From Micromonospora inaquosa (GTDB lineage Bacteria; Actinomycetota; Actinomycetes; Mycobacteriales; Micromonosporaceae), in the NCBI RefSeq assembly GCF_003857055.1, contig NZ_QGSZ01000219.1, positions 1-38,373 of the forward strand: a stretch of DNA of 38,373 nt, given 5' to 3'. The notes beneath the pieces are model-generated. The model did not search any database and was not told the origin of the DNA. It worked only from the letters and a program-made list of their open reading frames with translations. This document shows, piece by piece, positions 7,490 to 14,735 of this stretch (the first letter of the stretch is position 1; every line of letters starts with the position of its first letter). Made by a program: the position numbers and the translations under genes.

Positions 7490-7504
7490 GCAACCTTTGG
7501 TTGC
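7490..7504. promoter_or_regulatory. Candidate ArsR operator, proximal
   Basis: gcaacctttggttgc is an inverted repeat with 5-bp arms and a 5-bp spacer, 15 bp upstream of the SRPBCC start. A half-site (caacctttcg, 7481-7490) abuts it and overlaps the ribosome-binding site. The near-identical distal site is 45 bp away. Confidence 0.6.
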
Positions 7505-7534
7505 ACTCAACCTACGACAGCCCACACGCTTCGC

Positions 7535-7549
7535 GCAACCTTTCGTTGC
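7535..7549. promoter_or_regulatory. Candidate ArsR operator, distal
   Basis: gcaacctttcgttgc differs from the proximal site by one base in the spacer. It lies between the SRPBCC-ArsR operon and the divergent VOC gene, so both could be repressed from here. Confidence 0.55.
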
Positions 7550-7590
7550 ACGTCGTGGGTTTCGTCGTACCCGGGATGCACGATCAGCCC

Positions 7591-7965
7591 ATGTCTGAGC
7601 CATCGCCGCATCGACACCACGCCATCGACTACATCGAGCTCACGGTGACCGACCTCGCCGTGGCCAAACGCTTCTACGCCGACGCGTTCGGTTGGCAGTT
7701 CAACGACTACGGGCCGGAGTACGCCGGCATCCGCAGCCCACACGGCGACTCCGCACCGGAGGTCGGCGGTCTCCGACTGGACACGGAGATTCGGGCCGGC
7801 GGCCCACTCGTGCTGCTCTACTCCAGCGACCTGGACCGGTCAGTGCAGGCCGTCAAGGAGGCCGGCGGCCAGGTGGTGAACGGGCCGTACGAGTTCCCGG
7901 GTGGCCGACGGTTCCATTTCACCGACCCCAGCGGCAACGAGCTGGGCGCCTGGGCCGAGCAGTAG
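7591..7965 (+). CDS. VOC-family (glyoxalase-fold) protein
   Basis: This 124-aa protein reads DYIELTVTDLAVAKRFYADAFGWQFNDYGPEYAGI at the N-terminus and ends RFHFTDPSGNELGAW, both standard vicinal oxygen chelate motifs. It is close to the YdcJ/27-kDa-antigen-like single VOC units. The possible metal ligand E is present at the C-terminus (NELGAW). The ATG at 7591 is chosen over one at 7576 because the family core starts soon after; neither has a clear ribosome site. It diverges from the SRPBCC-ArsR operon and may share its operator. Confidence 0.8.
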   Translation: MSEPSPHRHHAIDYIELTVTDLAVAKRFYADAFGWQFNDYGPEYAGIRSPHGDSAPEVGGLRLDTEIRAGGPLVLLYSSDLDRSVQAVKEAGGQVVNGPYEFPGGRRFHFTDPSGNELGAWAEQ

Positions 7966-7986
7966 GACCCCGAGGTCGCCCGGGCG

Positions 7987-8426
7987 GTGGATGAGCGTCG
8001 TCGCCAGCTCCGGCAGAGTGTCCCCGTGGCCGGAAGAGGACTGGACGTCGAGGGATGGATCGCGCGCGAGGGTGCGCTGAGCCGGGTCCCGGCCGCGTTC
8101 GCCGGTGTCGTCGACGCGGCACGCGCTCGGATAGCCGAGTGGTTCGACAGTGGTCGGCTGCACAGCGCCTACATCTACGGCAGCATCCCGCGTGGCACCG
8201 CCATCTTCGGCATCTCCGATCTCGACCTGCTCCTCGCCCTGCGCATGGCGTGGGCATTCTGCTGTTCAGTTCACGTACCCTGCTCAGCGAGCTTGAGCGG
8301 CACGACCTCGGCGACCTCGCCGAACTTCCCCGGTACCGGCCCACTCCCCTGCTCGCCCGCGAGACGAACGGCGACCTGTCACTTGCGCTCCCGGGATGGC
8401 GCAGAACGCGCCGGGCGGATGCGTAG
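7987..8426 (+). pseudogene. Broken nucleotidyltransferase
   Basis: The first frame (from GTG 7987 or 8026) encodes an N-terminal nucleotidyltransferase-fold segment containing SAYIYGSIPRGTAIFGISDLDLLLAL, which has the G-S and D-x-D metal-binding motif. The frame then degenerates at about 8245. A plausible coding stretch (ILLFSSRTLLSELERHDLGDLAELPRYRPTPLLARETNGDL) resumes in another frame up to the stop at 8426. I infer a frameshift or internal deletion in an aminoglycoside-nucleotidyltransferase-like or stand-alone NTP_transf_2 gene. Activity is unlikely. Confidence 0.55.
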
Positions 8427-8553
8427 AGCCGCCATCGCCGGCCGCGCGCCCTCGCCAGATCCGGGTGTGCTCCGCGAACTCATCGACGACCTGGGCCCTG
8501 GCTCGCCGTAGAATACGCAGTCGTCCATGGCGAGAATGCCGTCCGTTCCTGAT

Positions 8554-8934
8554 CTAGCGGAGGTCCTCGCCACTCATGACGAAACAGCCGAACATGTCCT
8601 TGAGGACGACCCGCTGGTGGTCGGTCAAGGGGTTCGCGAAGACCGCGACGTCGACCCCGCGCCGCCGGCAGGCATCGGCGACTTCACGGGCCCTACCGGG
8701 GCTGAGCAACGCCCGCCGCGAGAACTGGTCGCCCATCTTGCCCGCGCCACCGGAAGAGGCACCCCGCCGCTGCACGTGCCGGCTCACGACCTGGCCTCCG
8801 TGGGCTTCCACCAAGCTGGCCAGCAGATTGAGCTTGCTGACAAACTCCTTGTCCTTCGCCGAGAACAGGCCCACCAGCGCCACGTCTGCGCCTGCCAGCA
8901 CAGCGTTCAACGCCCCGGCGCGAGGTCGGTTCAC
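8554..8934 (-). CDS. Stand-alone HflX N-terminal domain protein
   Basis: This 126-aa protein matches the N-terminal (GTP-bdg_N) domain of the ribosome-splitting GTPase HflX: an opening strand DVALVGLFSAKDKE, the helix NLLASLVEAHGGQVVSR, a QRRGA turn, then AREVADACRRRGVDVAVFANPLTDHQRVVLKDMFGCFVMSGEDL. The last part mirrors HflX VVLFDHALSPAQERNLE...VIDRTGLIL. There is no G domain after it. In HflX this domain contacts 23S rRNA at the peptidyl-transferase centre, so a ribosome-related role is possible but unproven. It starts 16 bp after the methyltransferase stop and is co-transcribed with it. Confidence 0.65.
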   Translation of the reverse strand: MNRPRAGALNAVLAGADVALVGLFSAKDKEFVSKLNLLASLVEAHGGQVVSRHVQRRGASSGGAGKMGDQFSRRALLSPGRAREVADACRRRGVDVAVFANPLTDHQRVVLKDMFGCFVMSGEDLR

Positions 8935-8949
8935 CGGGTCGCTGACCGA

Positions 8950-9720
8950 TCAGCGCCGGCGGGCGCGCAGCACGCCGGTCAGCATTGGCAGCGTGAACTC
9001 GCCGTGCGCCGTTTCGGGTCGGCTCCCGAGGAAGGCGCGGATCCGGCCGAGCGCGGACTCTCGCTCCTCCTCCGGCATGACCAGCATCCCGGCCCGCGTC
9101 GCAAGCGTCGCGACGAGAGAGTCGGCGGTGCGGCGCTGCCCGTGCGGGAACTCGACCTGCTCCGGCGACCCGAACCGGGCGACCAGGCCGGTGCTCGGAA
9201 TGAGCATGTCCGCCGTCGCCGTGCGCCAACTGCTCAACGTGTCACGCGGGCCGATCGCCGCACTGCCACTGACCCGTTCGAGCCCGGCAACCCAGTCGAG
9301 CCGGTCGTCCATGATGTTCCACAGTCCGGCCAGGACGCCGCCGGGTGCGAGGACCCGGGCGATTTCCGCCCCGGCGACGGCCATGTCGAACCAGTGCAGG
9401 GCGTTGCCAGCCAGCACCGCGTCGACGGAAGCATCCGGCAGCGGGATCGACTCCGCGCTACCCGGCAGGGCACGGACGGACGGCACCGCACGACGCAGCT
9501 CGGCGAGCATCGCCGGATCAGGCTCGACCGCCACAACCTCCGCGCCCACCGCGGCCAGCGTCGCGGACAGCTTGCCGGTGCCGGCACCCAGGTCGAGCAC
9601 GCGTAGACCCGGGGCGGGCTCCAGCGCCCACCGCACCGCACCCTCCGCATAGTCCGGGCGGTGCTCGGCGTACGCGGTCGCCGCCGCGCCGAACGACGAT
9701 CGGAGCAGTTGTTCCGTCAT
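8950..9720 (-). CDS. SAM-dependent methyltransferase
   Basis: This 256-aa class I methyltransferase has motif I VLDLGAGTGKLSATLAAVGAEVVAVEPD (about residues 41-68) and a motif III segment RVLAPGGVLAGLWN. The ALHWFDMAVAGAEIARVL stretch (about 119-136) is typical of the methyltransf_11/trans-aconitate-methyltransferase-like group. The ATG at 9720 is used: upstream codons are antisense to the neighbouring promoter. TACGTT at 9732-9727 lies six bases before it, so the mRNA is probably leaderless. The next gene downstream is the HflX-like protein. Confidence 0.85.
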   Translation of the reverse strand: MTEQLLRSSFGAAATAYAEHRPDYAEGAVRWALEPAPGLRVLDLGAGTGKLSATLAAVGAEVVAVEPDPAMLAELRRAVPSVRALPGSAESIPLPDASVDAVLAGNALHWFDMAVAGAEIARVLAPGGVLAGLWNIMDDRLDWVAGLERVSGSAAIGPRDTLSSWRTATADMLIPSTGLVARFGSPEQVEFPHGQRRTADSLVATLATRAGMLVMPEEERESALGRIRAFLGSRPETAHGEFTLPMLTGVLRARRR

Positions 9721-9732
9721 GCGGTCAACGTA
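9721..9732 (-). promoter_or_regulatory. Candidate leaderless promoter of methyltransferase
   Basis: On the minus strand TACGTT (9732-9727) is followed by six bases and then the ATG. The spacing puts transcription start on the A of ATG. No ribosome-binding site is present. Confidence 0.45.
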
Positions 9733-9760
9733 CCGCCGTTTGTCGACATCGACTGCGACC

Positions 9761-10327
9761 ATGGCCACCGTGCAGATCTTGCGGAGCTGGTGGCGCGTCC
9801 GCTACCCCCTCTACGTACTCGGCCTCCTGGTCGGGATGGTCATGATGTGGCTGCCCTTCAAGACCTTTCAGGACAACGACGCCTGGGAGAGTCGACTGCG
9901 GGTCCACGGCGTGCCAGCCCAGGCAGTTGTCGATGAGCTCGTGCACAAGCGGCGGAACACGATGCACGTGCGCTACGAATTCGGCGGCGCTCAGCGTCAG
10001 GCCGAGGTTGGCTGTTGGGAGGTCTGCCTGCCGGCCGGCAGCGCGGTGCCGATCTGGGTCAACCCCAACGATCCGGGGGATCTCGTCACCGACTTCGGCA
10101 TACTCAGCGGGCACCGGGGCCGGCTGCAAGGGGTGGTCGGGGCGGCCGGCCTGACTCTCTCCGGGTGGATGGTGCTCGCCGTGATCGCCCGCCTCTACCA
10201 GCGACGACGCGACCGCCGACAAGGCGACGGGCAGCGGCAGCAACGGGACCAGCGCCAACGACAGTTCCTGAACGCCAGGCCCGGGACAAAGCGCAAGCCG
10301 AGCCGGCGACAGCGGAACCCGGACTAG
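9761..10327 (+). CDS. DUF3592-like membrane protein
   Basis: This 188-aa protein has a first membrane helix YPLYVLGLLVGMVMMWLPF (about 15-33) and a periplasmic segment with two short beta strands (AQAVVDELVHKRRNTMHVRYEFGGAQRQAEV). VWVN-like PIWVNPNDPGDLV follows, then a second helix (AAGLTLSGWMVLAVIARLY) and an unusually basic tail (QRRRDRRQGDGQRQQRDQRQRQ). The central part resembles DUF3592 domains, where a small beta domain sits between two membrane helices. The ATG at 9761 is used because the upstream extension lies in the divergent promoter. It ends 26 bp before the left 20-bp repeat of the ychF island. Confidence 0.65.
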   Translation: MATVQILRSWWRVRYPLYVLGLLVGMVMMWLPFKTFQDNDAWESRLRVHGVPAQAVVDELVHKRRNTMHVRYEFGGAQRQAEVGCWEVCLPAGSAVPIWVNPNDPGDLVTDFGILSGHRGRLQGVVGAAGLTLSGWMVLAVIARLYQRRRDRRQGDGQRQQRDQRQRQFLNARPGTKRKPSRRQRNPD

Positions 10328-10639
10328 CGCCAACCCCCGCAAAAGAGTCGGACTCAGACGTTGAAGCGGAACTTGGACGCCACTCTCATGACCTGCCGCG
10401 ACCTGGTCGAATCGGGGTTAGGGGCTGGCACTCACGTCCACTGTCGTCCAGGGGGTGCCCTGCCTCGTCCACCCTGCGGGCCGTTGTTGACCCCTGTATC
10501 GGGCACGGCGACCGCTTCGGTGTGAACTCTCGGCAAGCAGGTCGGGTCGGGCTTGATGCGAGGCCAGACGGCCTGCTGACGCGCCTCTCGGGCCAGTTCG
10601 GCTGGCACGGTGCTGTACTTCGCTGCTGTACTGCTGGCG
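10328..10639. other. Non-coding stretch containing attL-like repeat
   Basis: 312 bp without a gene I can support. It holds the left 20-bp direct repeat (10354-10373). The rest reads as an unremarkable lower-GC sequence. No integrase frame, excisionase or clear arm-site repeats were recognised here, though this is where an attP-proximal integrase gene would be expected. Confidence 0.5.
10354..10373. repeat. Left 20-bp direct repeat (attL candidate)
   Basis: tcagacgttgaagcggaact is identical to 12901-12920, where it encodes the last five residues and stop codon of YchF on the minus strand. Flanking bases differ on both sides at once. In the inferred empty site, ychF would be followed at about 26 bp by the convergent DUF3592 gene. 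Confidence 0.65.
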
Positions 10640-10813
10640 TCAGACGAGGCGCTGGATGCGAACCCTCGGGCGCTCATTCCGGAGGTGGCCGTGCTTGTGC
10701 TGGCGGACCTGCTCGTCCCAGACCTCCTGGTCGTAGTCCGGGTCCGGCGGGATCCACTTGTGAGAGCCGTCGCTGTAGTGGAACTTTTCGTCACCCAACC
10801 GCAGGATGCTCAT
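10640..10813 (-). CDS. Conserved-looking 57-aa protein, unknown
   Basis: This 57-aa polar protein opens MSILRLGDEKFHYSDGSHK, continues WIPPDPDYDQEVWDEQV and ends with a His/Arg-rich tail (RQHKHGHLRNERPRVRIQRLV). It has no membrane helix and no cysteine. The amino acid pattern and codon use look like a real gene, unlike the Ser/Arg-rich shadow frames. Its ATG overlaps the stop of the 72-aa gene (ATGA), so it is third in a translationally coupled trio. Function is unknown; the His-rich end could bind metal or nucleic acid. Confidence 0.55.
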   Translation of the reverse strand: MSILRLGDEKFHYSDGSHKWIPPDPDYDQEVWDEQVRQHKHGHLRNERPRVRIQRLV

Positions 10814-11028
10814 CGAATCCAGCCGAGGAATCGGTAGTGCAGGTGGCTGGCCGGAACGTGGGCCAGCTCCTGGGCGGCATCGACGAGCTGGGCGGCCAGG
10901 TAGAGGGCGAGTGACACCGAGGCTCGGTCGTACTCGGCTCGCAGCTCTTGGCGCCGGGTCTGGCATGGCCACTCCCCCACACAGCCGCCGCACGTCCAGG
11001 CCGGCTTGATCGGGTGGTGAGTAGTCAC
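10810..11028 (-). CDS. 72-aa small protein with CxxC-x5-C motif
   Basis: This 72-aa protein opens with TTHHPIKPAWTCGGCVGEWPCQTRRQELRAEYDRASVSLALYL: a Cys cluster C-x2-C-x5-C followed by an amphipathic helix (LAAQLVDAAQELAHVPASHLHYRFLGWI). Similar short actinobacterial proteins exist and are sometimes mislabelled flavin reductase; no catalytic fold is visible. The three cysteines plus the nearby His could hold zinc. The GTG at 11028 overlaps the preceding gene stop as GTGA, and its own stop overlaps the next start, so I prefer this start over a longer frame whose upstream part is antisense. Confidence 0.6.
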   Translation of the reverse strand: MTTHHPIKPAWTCGGCVGEWPCQTRRQELRAEYDRASVSLALYLAAQLVDAAQELAHVPASHLHYRFLGWIR

Positions 11029-11213
11029 TGCGGGCCGTCCTGGTTGGGCCAGTGGCCGCGGTTGATCGGGATGTGGTGGCGGCTTCGGCATGGCAGTTCG
11101 CCTCCGCAGCGGCAGATGCGCCGCCAGTACCGCCAAGACCAGACGGGCTGGTGACGGCGAGCGAGAGTCAGCGCCACCGCCAGCACGTACTCGTCGTACG
11201 AAACTCGCTTCAC
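11025..11213 (-). CDS. 62-aa small protein with CxC-x5-C motif
   Basis: This 62-aa protein opens MKRVSYDEYVLAVALTLARRHQ and continues WSWRYWRRICRCGGELPCRSRHHIPINRGHW. The C-x-C-x5-C cluster with following histidines suggests a small zinc-binding fold. The GTG at 11213 is preceded five bases upstream by GAGGGGAG, the best ribosome site in the island, so I place the start here and not at the more distant in-frame ATG. It leads the coupled trio and diverges from the GntR-like gene, which probably controls it. Function unknown. Confidence 0.6.
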   Translation of the reverse strand: MKRVSYDEYVLAVALTLARRHQPVWSWRYWRRICRCGGELPCRSRHHIPINRGHWPNQDGPQ

Positions 11214-11423
11214 CGGCTCCCCTCGCCCACTCGCGCCAGGGCCTGCCCATGTCGATGGGAGCACTGCCGTCTCCTTGTGCCGTTGCGATCTGGAGGCGTG
11301 GATGCCCGAACGCGGGGGACGCGCCGAACATCCACGCCGGCGAGGACGGCCCACAGCGCCAACCGAGGGAATCGACCTCCTCGGCAACCTCCCATAGGTA
11401 CCGTTGGGTAGTCAAGGGCTGGC

Positions 11424-11436
11424 GTAGGTGGTCTAC
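11424..11436. promoter_or_regulatory. Candidate GntR operator region
   Basis: GTAG-N5-CTAC is a small inverted repeat 27 bp upstream of the GntR gene start. Copies of GCCAACCGAGG at 11358-11368 and 11444-11454, with an inverted relative at 11374-11388 (cctcctcggcaacc region), also cluster in this divergent intergenic stretch. Which of these is the true operator cannot be told. Confidence 0.3.
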
Positions 11437-11462
11437 TCGTGTTGCCAACCGAGGAGAACCAC

Positions 11463-11678
11463 GTGCCACCGCGTTACCGCTACGAGCAGATCGCCGACGA
11501 CCTTGCCGAACGCATCAAGTCCGGCGAGTTCCAGCCCGGCTCCAAGCTGCCCAGTCGGCGAGAGTTAATCGAGCACTATGGGGTCACCGAACCGGTGATC
11601 GACCGCGCCATGCAGGTACTACGGATCAAAGGTATGACCGAAACGCTTCCCGGCGTTGGCGTCTTCGTCGCCGAGTAA
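11463..11678 (+). CDS. Short GntR-type winged-helix regulator
   Basis: This 71-aa protein is a GntR DNA-binding domain alone: YRYEQIADDLAERIKSGEFQPGSKLPSRRELIEHYGVTEPVIDRAMQVLRIKGMTETLPGVGVFV. It holds the first helix, the SRReLiehYGVs recognition helix and the wing, and then stops, with no effector domain. The GTG at 11463 has GAGGAG nine bases upstream. Short GntR proteins of this kind (KorSA-like) act as switches in actinobacterial integrative elements and next to small-gene operons. Divergent transcription from the trio supports a repressor-target pair. Confidence 0.8.
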   Translation: MPPRYRYEQIADDLAERIKSGEFQPGSKLPSRRELIEHYGVTEPVIDRAMQVLRIKGMTETLPGVGVFVAE

Positions 11679-11891
11679 ATTCCTCCGCAGAGCCAGCCCT
11701 CGCAACCGCAATCCCTCGCTTGGAAGCTCTGTGCACCACACCGCGCTCGTCTGCAGGTGGATCTGCACTCGGAGCAGCGCCCCTCTCCGCCCGTCTCGAC
11801 ATCGCTGTTCGGGATCGTTGCTGTCGGAGTCGGTGACGGCGGGCGTCCGGCACTGTTGCCACCGCCGCAGGCAACCCGGCACGATCGATTC

Positions 11892-12206
11892 GTGACCCCC
11901 CAAGAAGCCAACCTCCGGTGCGAAGCAGTTTCGTGGATCAGCCACGACTTCCCGGGCTGGCTACGGGTACGCCTCGTCGACGTCAACAACGCGTCGTGGT
12001 ACTTCGTCGACAAGGTCCCGGTCTTCACCGCTGACAATTCACGCCTTGAGGCTCGCCTGCCTGCACCTGTCCACATCCGGTGCAGCATCATCGGCCGAGA
12101 TGACGGTGCACTCGTCGTCTCAACCGCACCGCACGGGGTCGAAACCGAGGACGGACAATGCCTCTTCCGGGTGCATCCCGGCCAGTTCGACCGACACAAG
12201 GTTTAG
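11892..12206 (+). CDS. 104-aa hypothetical protein
   Basis: This 104-aa protein has no recognised motif. Its sequence alternates hydrophobic and polar residues (GWLRVRLVDVNNASWYFVDKVPVF; PVHIRCSIIGRDDGALVVSTAPHGVE; CLFRVHPGQF), as in a small beta-barrel fold. The GTG at 11892 is chosen because the upstream extension of the open frame (from 11757) is Pro/Ser-rich and less protein-like; no good ribosome site is seen. It lies in the same island as the GntR gene and the toxin-antitoxin pair, about 210 bp after the former. Confidence 0.5.
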   Translation: MTPQEANLRCEAVSWISHDFPGWLRVRLVDVNNASWYFVDKVPVFTADNSRLEARLPAPVHIRCSIIGRDDGALVVSTAPHGVETEDGQCLFRVHPGQFDRHKV

Positions 12207-12220
12207 GAAGGAGGTAGCGG

Positions 12221-12346
12221 CTGGTCACAACTCAGCCTGCCGACCTGCCAAACGGGCAGCGGCGCATCGACAAGGCCGACACCTCGTCGTGCACGCCTGG
12301 CACTCCCACCTCCCGCACCACCTTCGGTTGTACGATTCGTACATGA
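12221..12346 (+). CDS. Possible small ORF behind an orphan Shine-Dalgarno
   Basis: AAGGAGGT (12208-12215), a full-length Shine-Dalgarno match, follows the 104-aa gene stop and has no ATG, GTG or TTG at a usable distance. A CTG at 12221 opens a 41-codon frame (VTTQPADLPNGQRRIDKADT...) ending four bases into the antitoxin gene. Either a rare CTG start is used or the start codon of a real gene has been lost (GTC at 12224 could have been GTG). Confidence 0.25.
   Translation: MVTTQPADLPNGQRRIDKADTSSCTPGTPTSRTTFGCTIRT
12329..12343 (+). promoter_or_regulatory. Antitoxin operator and leaderless -10
   Basis: tgtacgattcgtaca is a perfect palindrome about one central base and ends on the A of the antitoxin ATG. 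Inside it TACGAT (12331-12336) fits a -10 box with the transcription start at 12343. Phd/YefM antitoxins autoregulate by binding TGTAC-type palindromes, so binding here would cover the -10 and the start codon. Confidence 0.6.
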
Positions 12347-12612
12347 CTGAACCCGCGCGCGATCTCTCGATCTCGGCCGCTCGTGATCATCTCGCCGAGG
12401 TCGTCTCTCGTGCCGCCTACGGCGGTCGCATTACCTACGTCACCCGTCACGGCCAGCGCATGGCCGCGATCGTGCCGGCAGAGGTGGCCGAAGCGATCGA
12501 ACGCGCCGAGGATGCGGAAGACGTAGCTGCTGCCCGTGAAGCGCTCGCCCGGATTGACGCCGGCGACAAGCCGGTACCCCTGGCCGAACTGCGGGCCGAG
12601 CTCGGGCTATGA
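12343..12612 (+). CDS. Phd/YefM-type antitoxin
   Basis: This 89-aa protein opens LSISAARDHLAEVVSRAAYGGRITYVTRHGQRMAAIVPAEVAEAIE, the Phd/YefM DNA-binding fold in full. A helical, charged C-terminus (AEDAEDVAAAREALARIDAGDKPVPLAELRAELGL) follows; it wraps the toxin in this family. The ATG at 12343 coincides with the palindromic operator and a -10 box, implying leaderless, autoregulated expression. It overlaps the toxin start by ATGA, the classic antitoxin-first layout. Confidence 0.9.
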   Translation: MTEPARDLSISAARDHLAEVVSRAAYGGRITYVTRHGQRMAAIVPAEVAEAIERAEDAEDVAAAREALARIDAGDKPVPLAELRAELGL

Positions 12613-12881
12613 GCGGAGACACCCGCTACACGGTTCAGATCGACAGATCGGCGGCCAAGCTACTGCGCAAGCTTGAGCCACCCGTTCAGGCCCGGCTCGT
12701 CGCCGCCATAGCCGCGCTGGGTGCCGACCCGCGACCGGAAGGTGTGAAAGCGCTGGCTGGGCATCGCGGCCTGTTCCGCGTGCGCGTCGGCGACTACCGG
12801 GTGGTGTACACGGTGAACGACTCGATCCTGGTCGTCTTGGTCGTGCACCTGGGCCACCGTCGCGAGGTCTACCGCTTCTGA
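12609..12881 (+). CDS. RelE/ParE-family toxin
   Basis: This 90-aa protein reads YTVQIDRSAAKLLRKLEPPVQARLVAAIAALGADPRPEGVKALAGHRGLFRVRVGDYRVVYTVNDSILVVLVVHLGHRREVYRF, the canonical RelE order. The catalytic basic residues are present: K/R in LLRKL, R of FRVRVGDYRVVY, and the terminal HRREVYRF. RelE enzymes cut mRNA in the ribosomal A site. It is coupled to the Phd antitoxin and ends 19 bp before the ychF stop, inside the right boundary of the island. Confidence 0.9.
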   Translation: MSGDTRYTVQIDRSAAKLLRKLEPPVQARLVAAIAALGADPRPEGVKALAGHRGLFRVRVGDYRVVYTVNDSILVVLVVHLGHRREVYRF

Positions 12882-12900
12882 CCAACAGCAGGCGTGCGGG

Positions 12901-13986
<1,086 letters not shown>

Positions 13987-14129
13987 GACGGGCCAGCTTA
14001 CGCCGGTCCCGGTCCGGCCGGTCGAGGCGGCTCCGGTTCGGCGGTGGGCAGATGGTCGATCGTCGGGGGCACGGGGCCTGGTCTGGCGTTGCTACCCTGC
14101 CGATTCGATCGTCCGCTGCTGGAGGTGGG

Positions 14130-14699
14130 ATGAGCTCGACCGTGCCTGAGCTGTACATCGCCGTCGATGTGGAGGCGGACGGGCCGATCCCCGGGCCGTA
14201 CAGCATGATCTCGCTGGGCATGGCCGTGGCCGGCCGCCCGGACCTGACCTTCTACACCGAGCTGCGTCCCATCTCCGACGAGTTCGTCCCGGCGGCGCTG
14301 GCCGTCTCCGGCCTGGACCGGGACCGTCTGCTGCGGGAGGCACCCACCGCGCAGGAGGCGATGTCCGCCGCGGCGGCCTGGGTCAACGGGCTGCGCCGGG
14401 TCGGCCGTCCGGTCTTCCTCGCCGCCCCGGCCGTCTGGGACGGCATGTTCGTGCACTGGTACTTCGTCCGCTTCGTTGGGCACAGCCCGTTCGGTGCGAC
14501 CGGTTCCGGCATCGACCTCCGCAGCTACTGGATGGGGTTGACCGGCAGCGAGTGGGTCCAGACCCGCCAGGGCACGATCAAGCATGAGCTGGGCCTGCAC
14601 GACATGCCGCACACGCACCACGCCGGGGAGGACGCCGCCGAGCTGGCCCAGGTCTTCGACGCGGTGCTCCGCCGCCGACAGCCGGTCGAGGAGGCGTGA
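14130..14699 (+). CDS. DEDD-type 3'-5' exonuclease, Rv2179c-like
   Basis: This 189-aa protein starts LYIAVDVEADGPIPGPYSMISLGMAV, carrying the DxE metal site at D13/E15, then YTELRP. In the middle (LAAPAVWDGMFVHWYFVRFVG) lies the second acidic site, and near the C-terminus (KHELGLHDMPHTHHAGEDAAELAQVF) the H-x4-D. These are the four DEDD-family positions. The family trims RNA from the 3' end. The ATG at 14130 has GGAGGTGGG directly upstream. It is divergent from ychF, with TACCCT (14093-14098) as a possible -10. Confidence 0.8.
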   Translation: MSSTVPELYIAVDVEADGPIPGPYSMISLGMAVAGRPDLTFYTELRPISDEFVPAALAVSGLDRDRLLREAPTAQEAMSAAAAWVNGLRRVGRPVFLAAPAVWDGMFVHWYFVRFVGHSPFGATGSGIDLRSYWMGLTGSEWVQTRQGTIKHELGLHDMPHTHHAGEDAAELAQVFDAVLRRRQPVEEA

Positions 14700-14735
14700 C
14701 GCTCGGGCGAGCAGACGTGACGCTCAGCCGAGCAG
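14697..14735. repeat. 21-bp tandem duplication at a gene junction
   Basis: tgacgctcgggcgagcag (14697-14714) and tgacgctcagccgagcag (14718-14735) are 16/18 identical and lie 21 bp apart. Each contains a gctc/gagc mini-hairpin. The first holds the exonuclease stop codon, the second the peptidase stop codon, so the duplication spans the convergent junction. Confidence 0.6.

Noticed and set aside
10432..10794. 120-aa minus-strand frame in the island
   Set aside because: Ser/Thr/Arg-rich in one frame shift from the 57-aa gene, which has protein-like composition and start-stop coupling.
12206..12226. Similarity to the 3' end of 16S rRNA (ggaagg, gcggctgg, tcac)
   Set aside because: Only short blocks match in order, with differing spacers, and no upstream rRNA sequence is present. 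The stretch is better read as a Shine-Dalgarno sequence.
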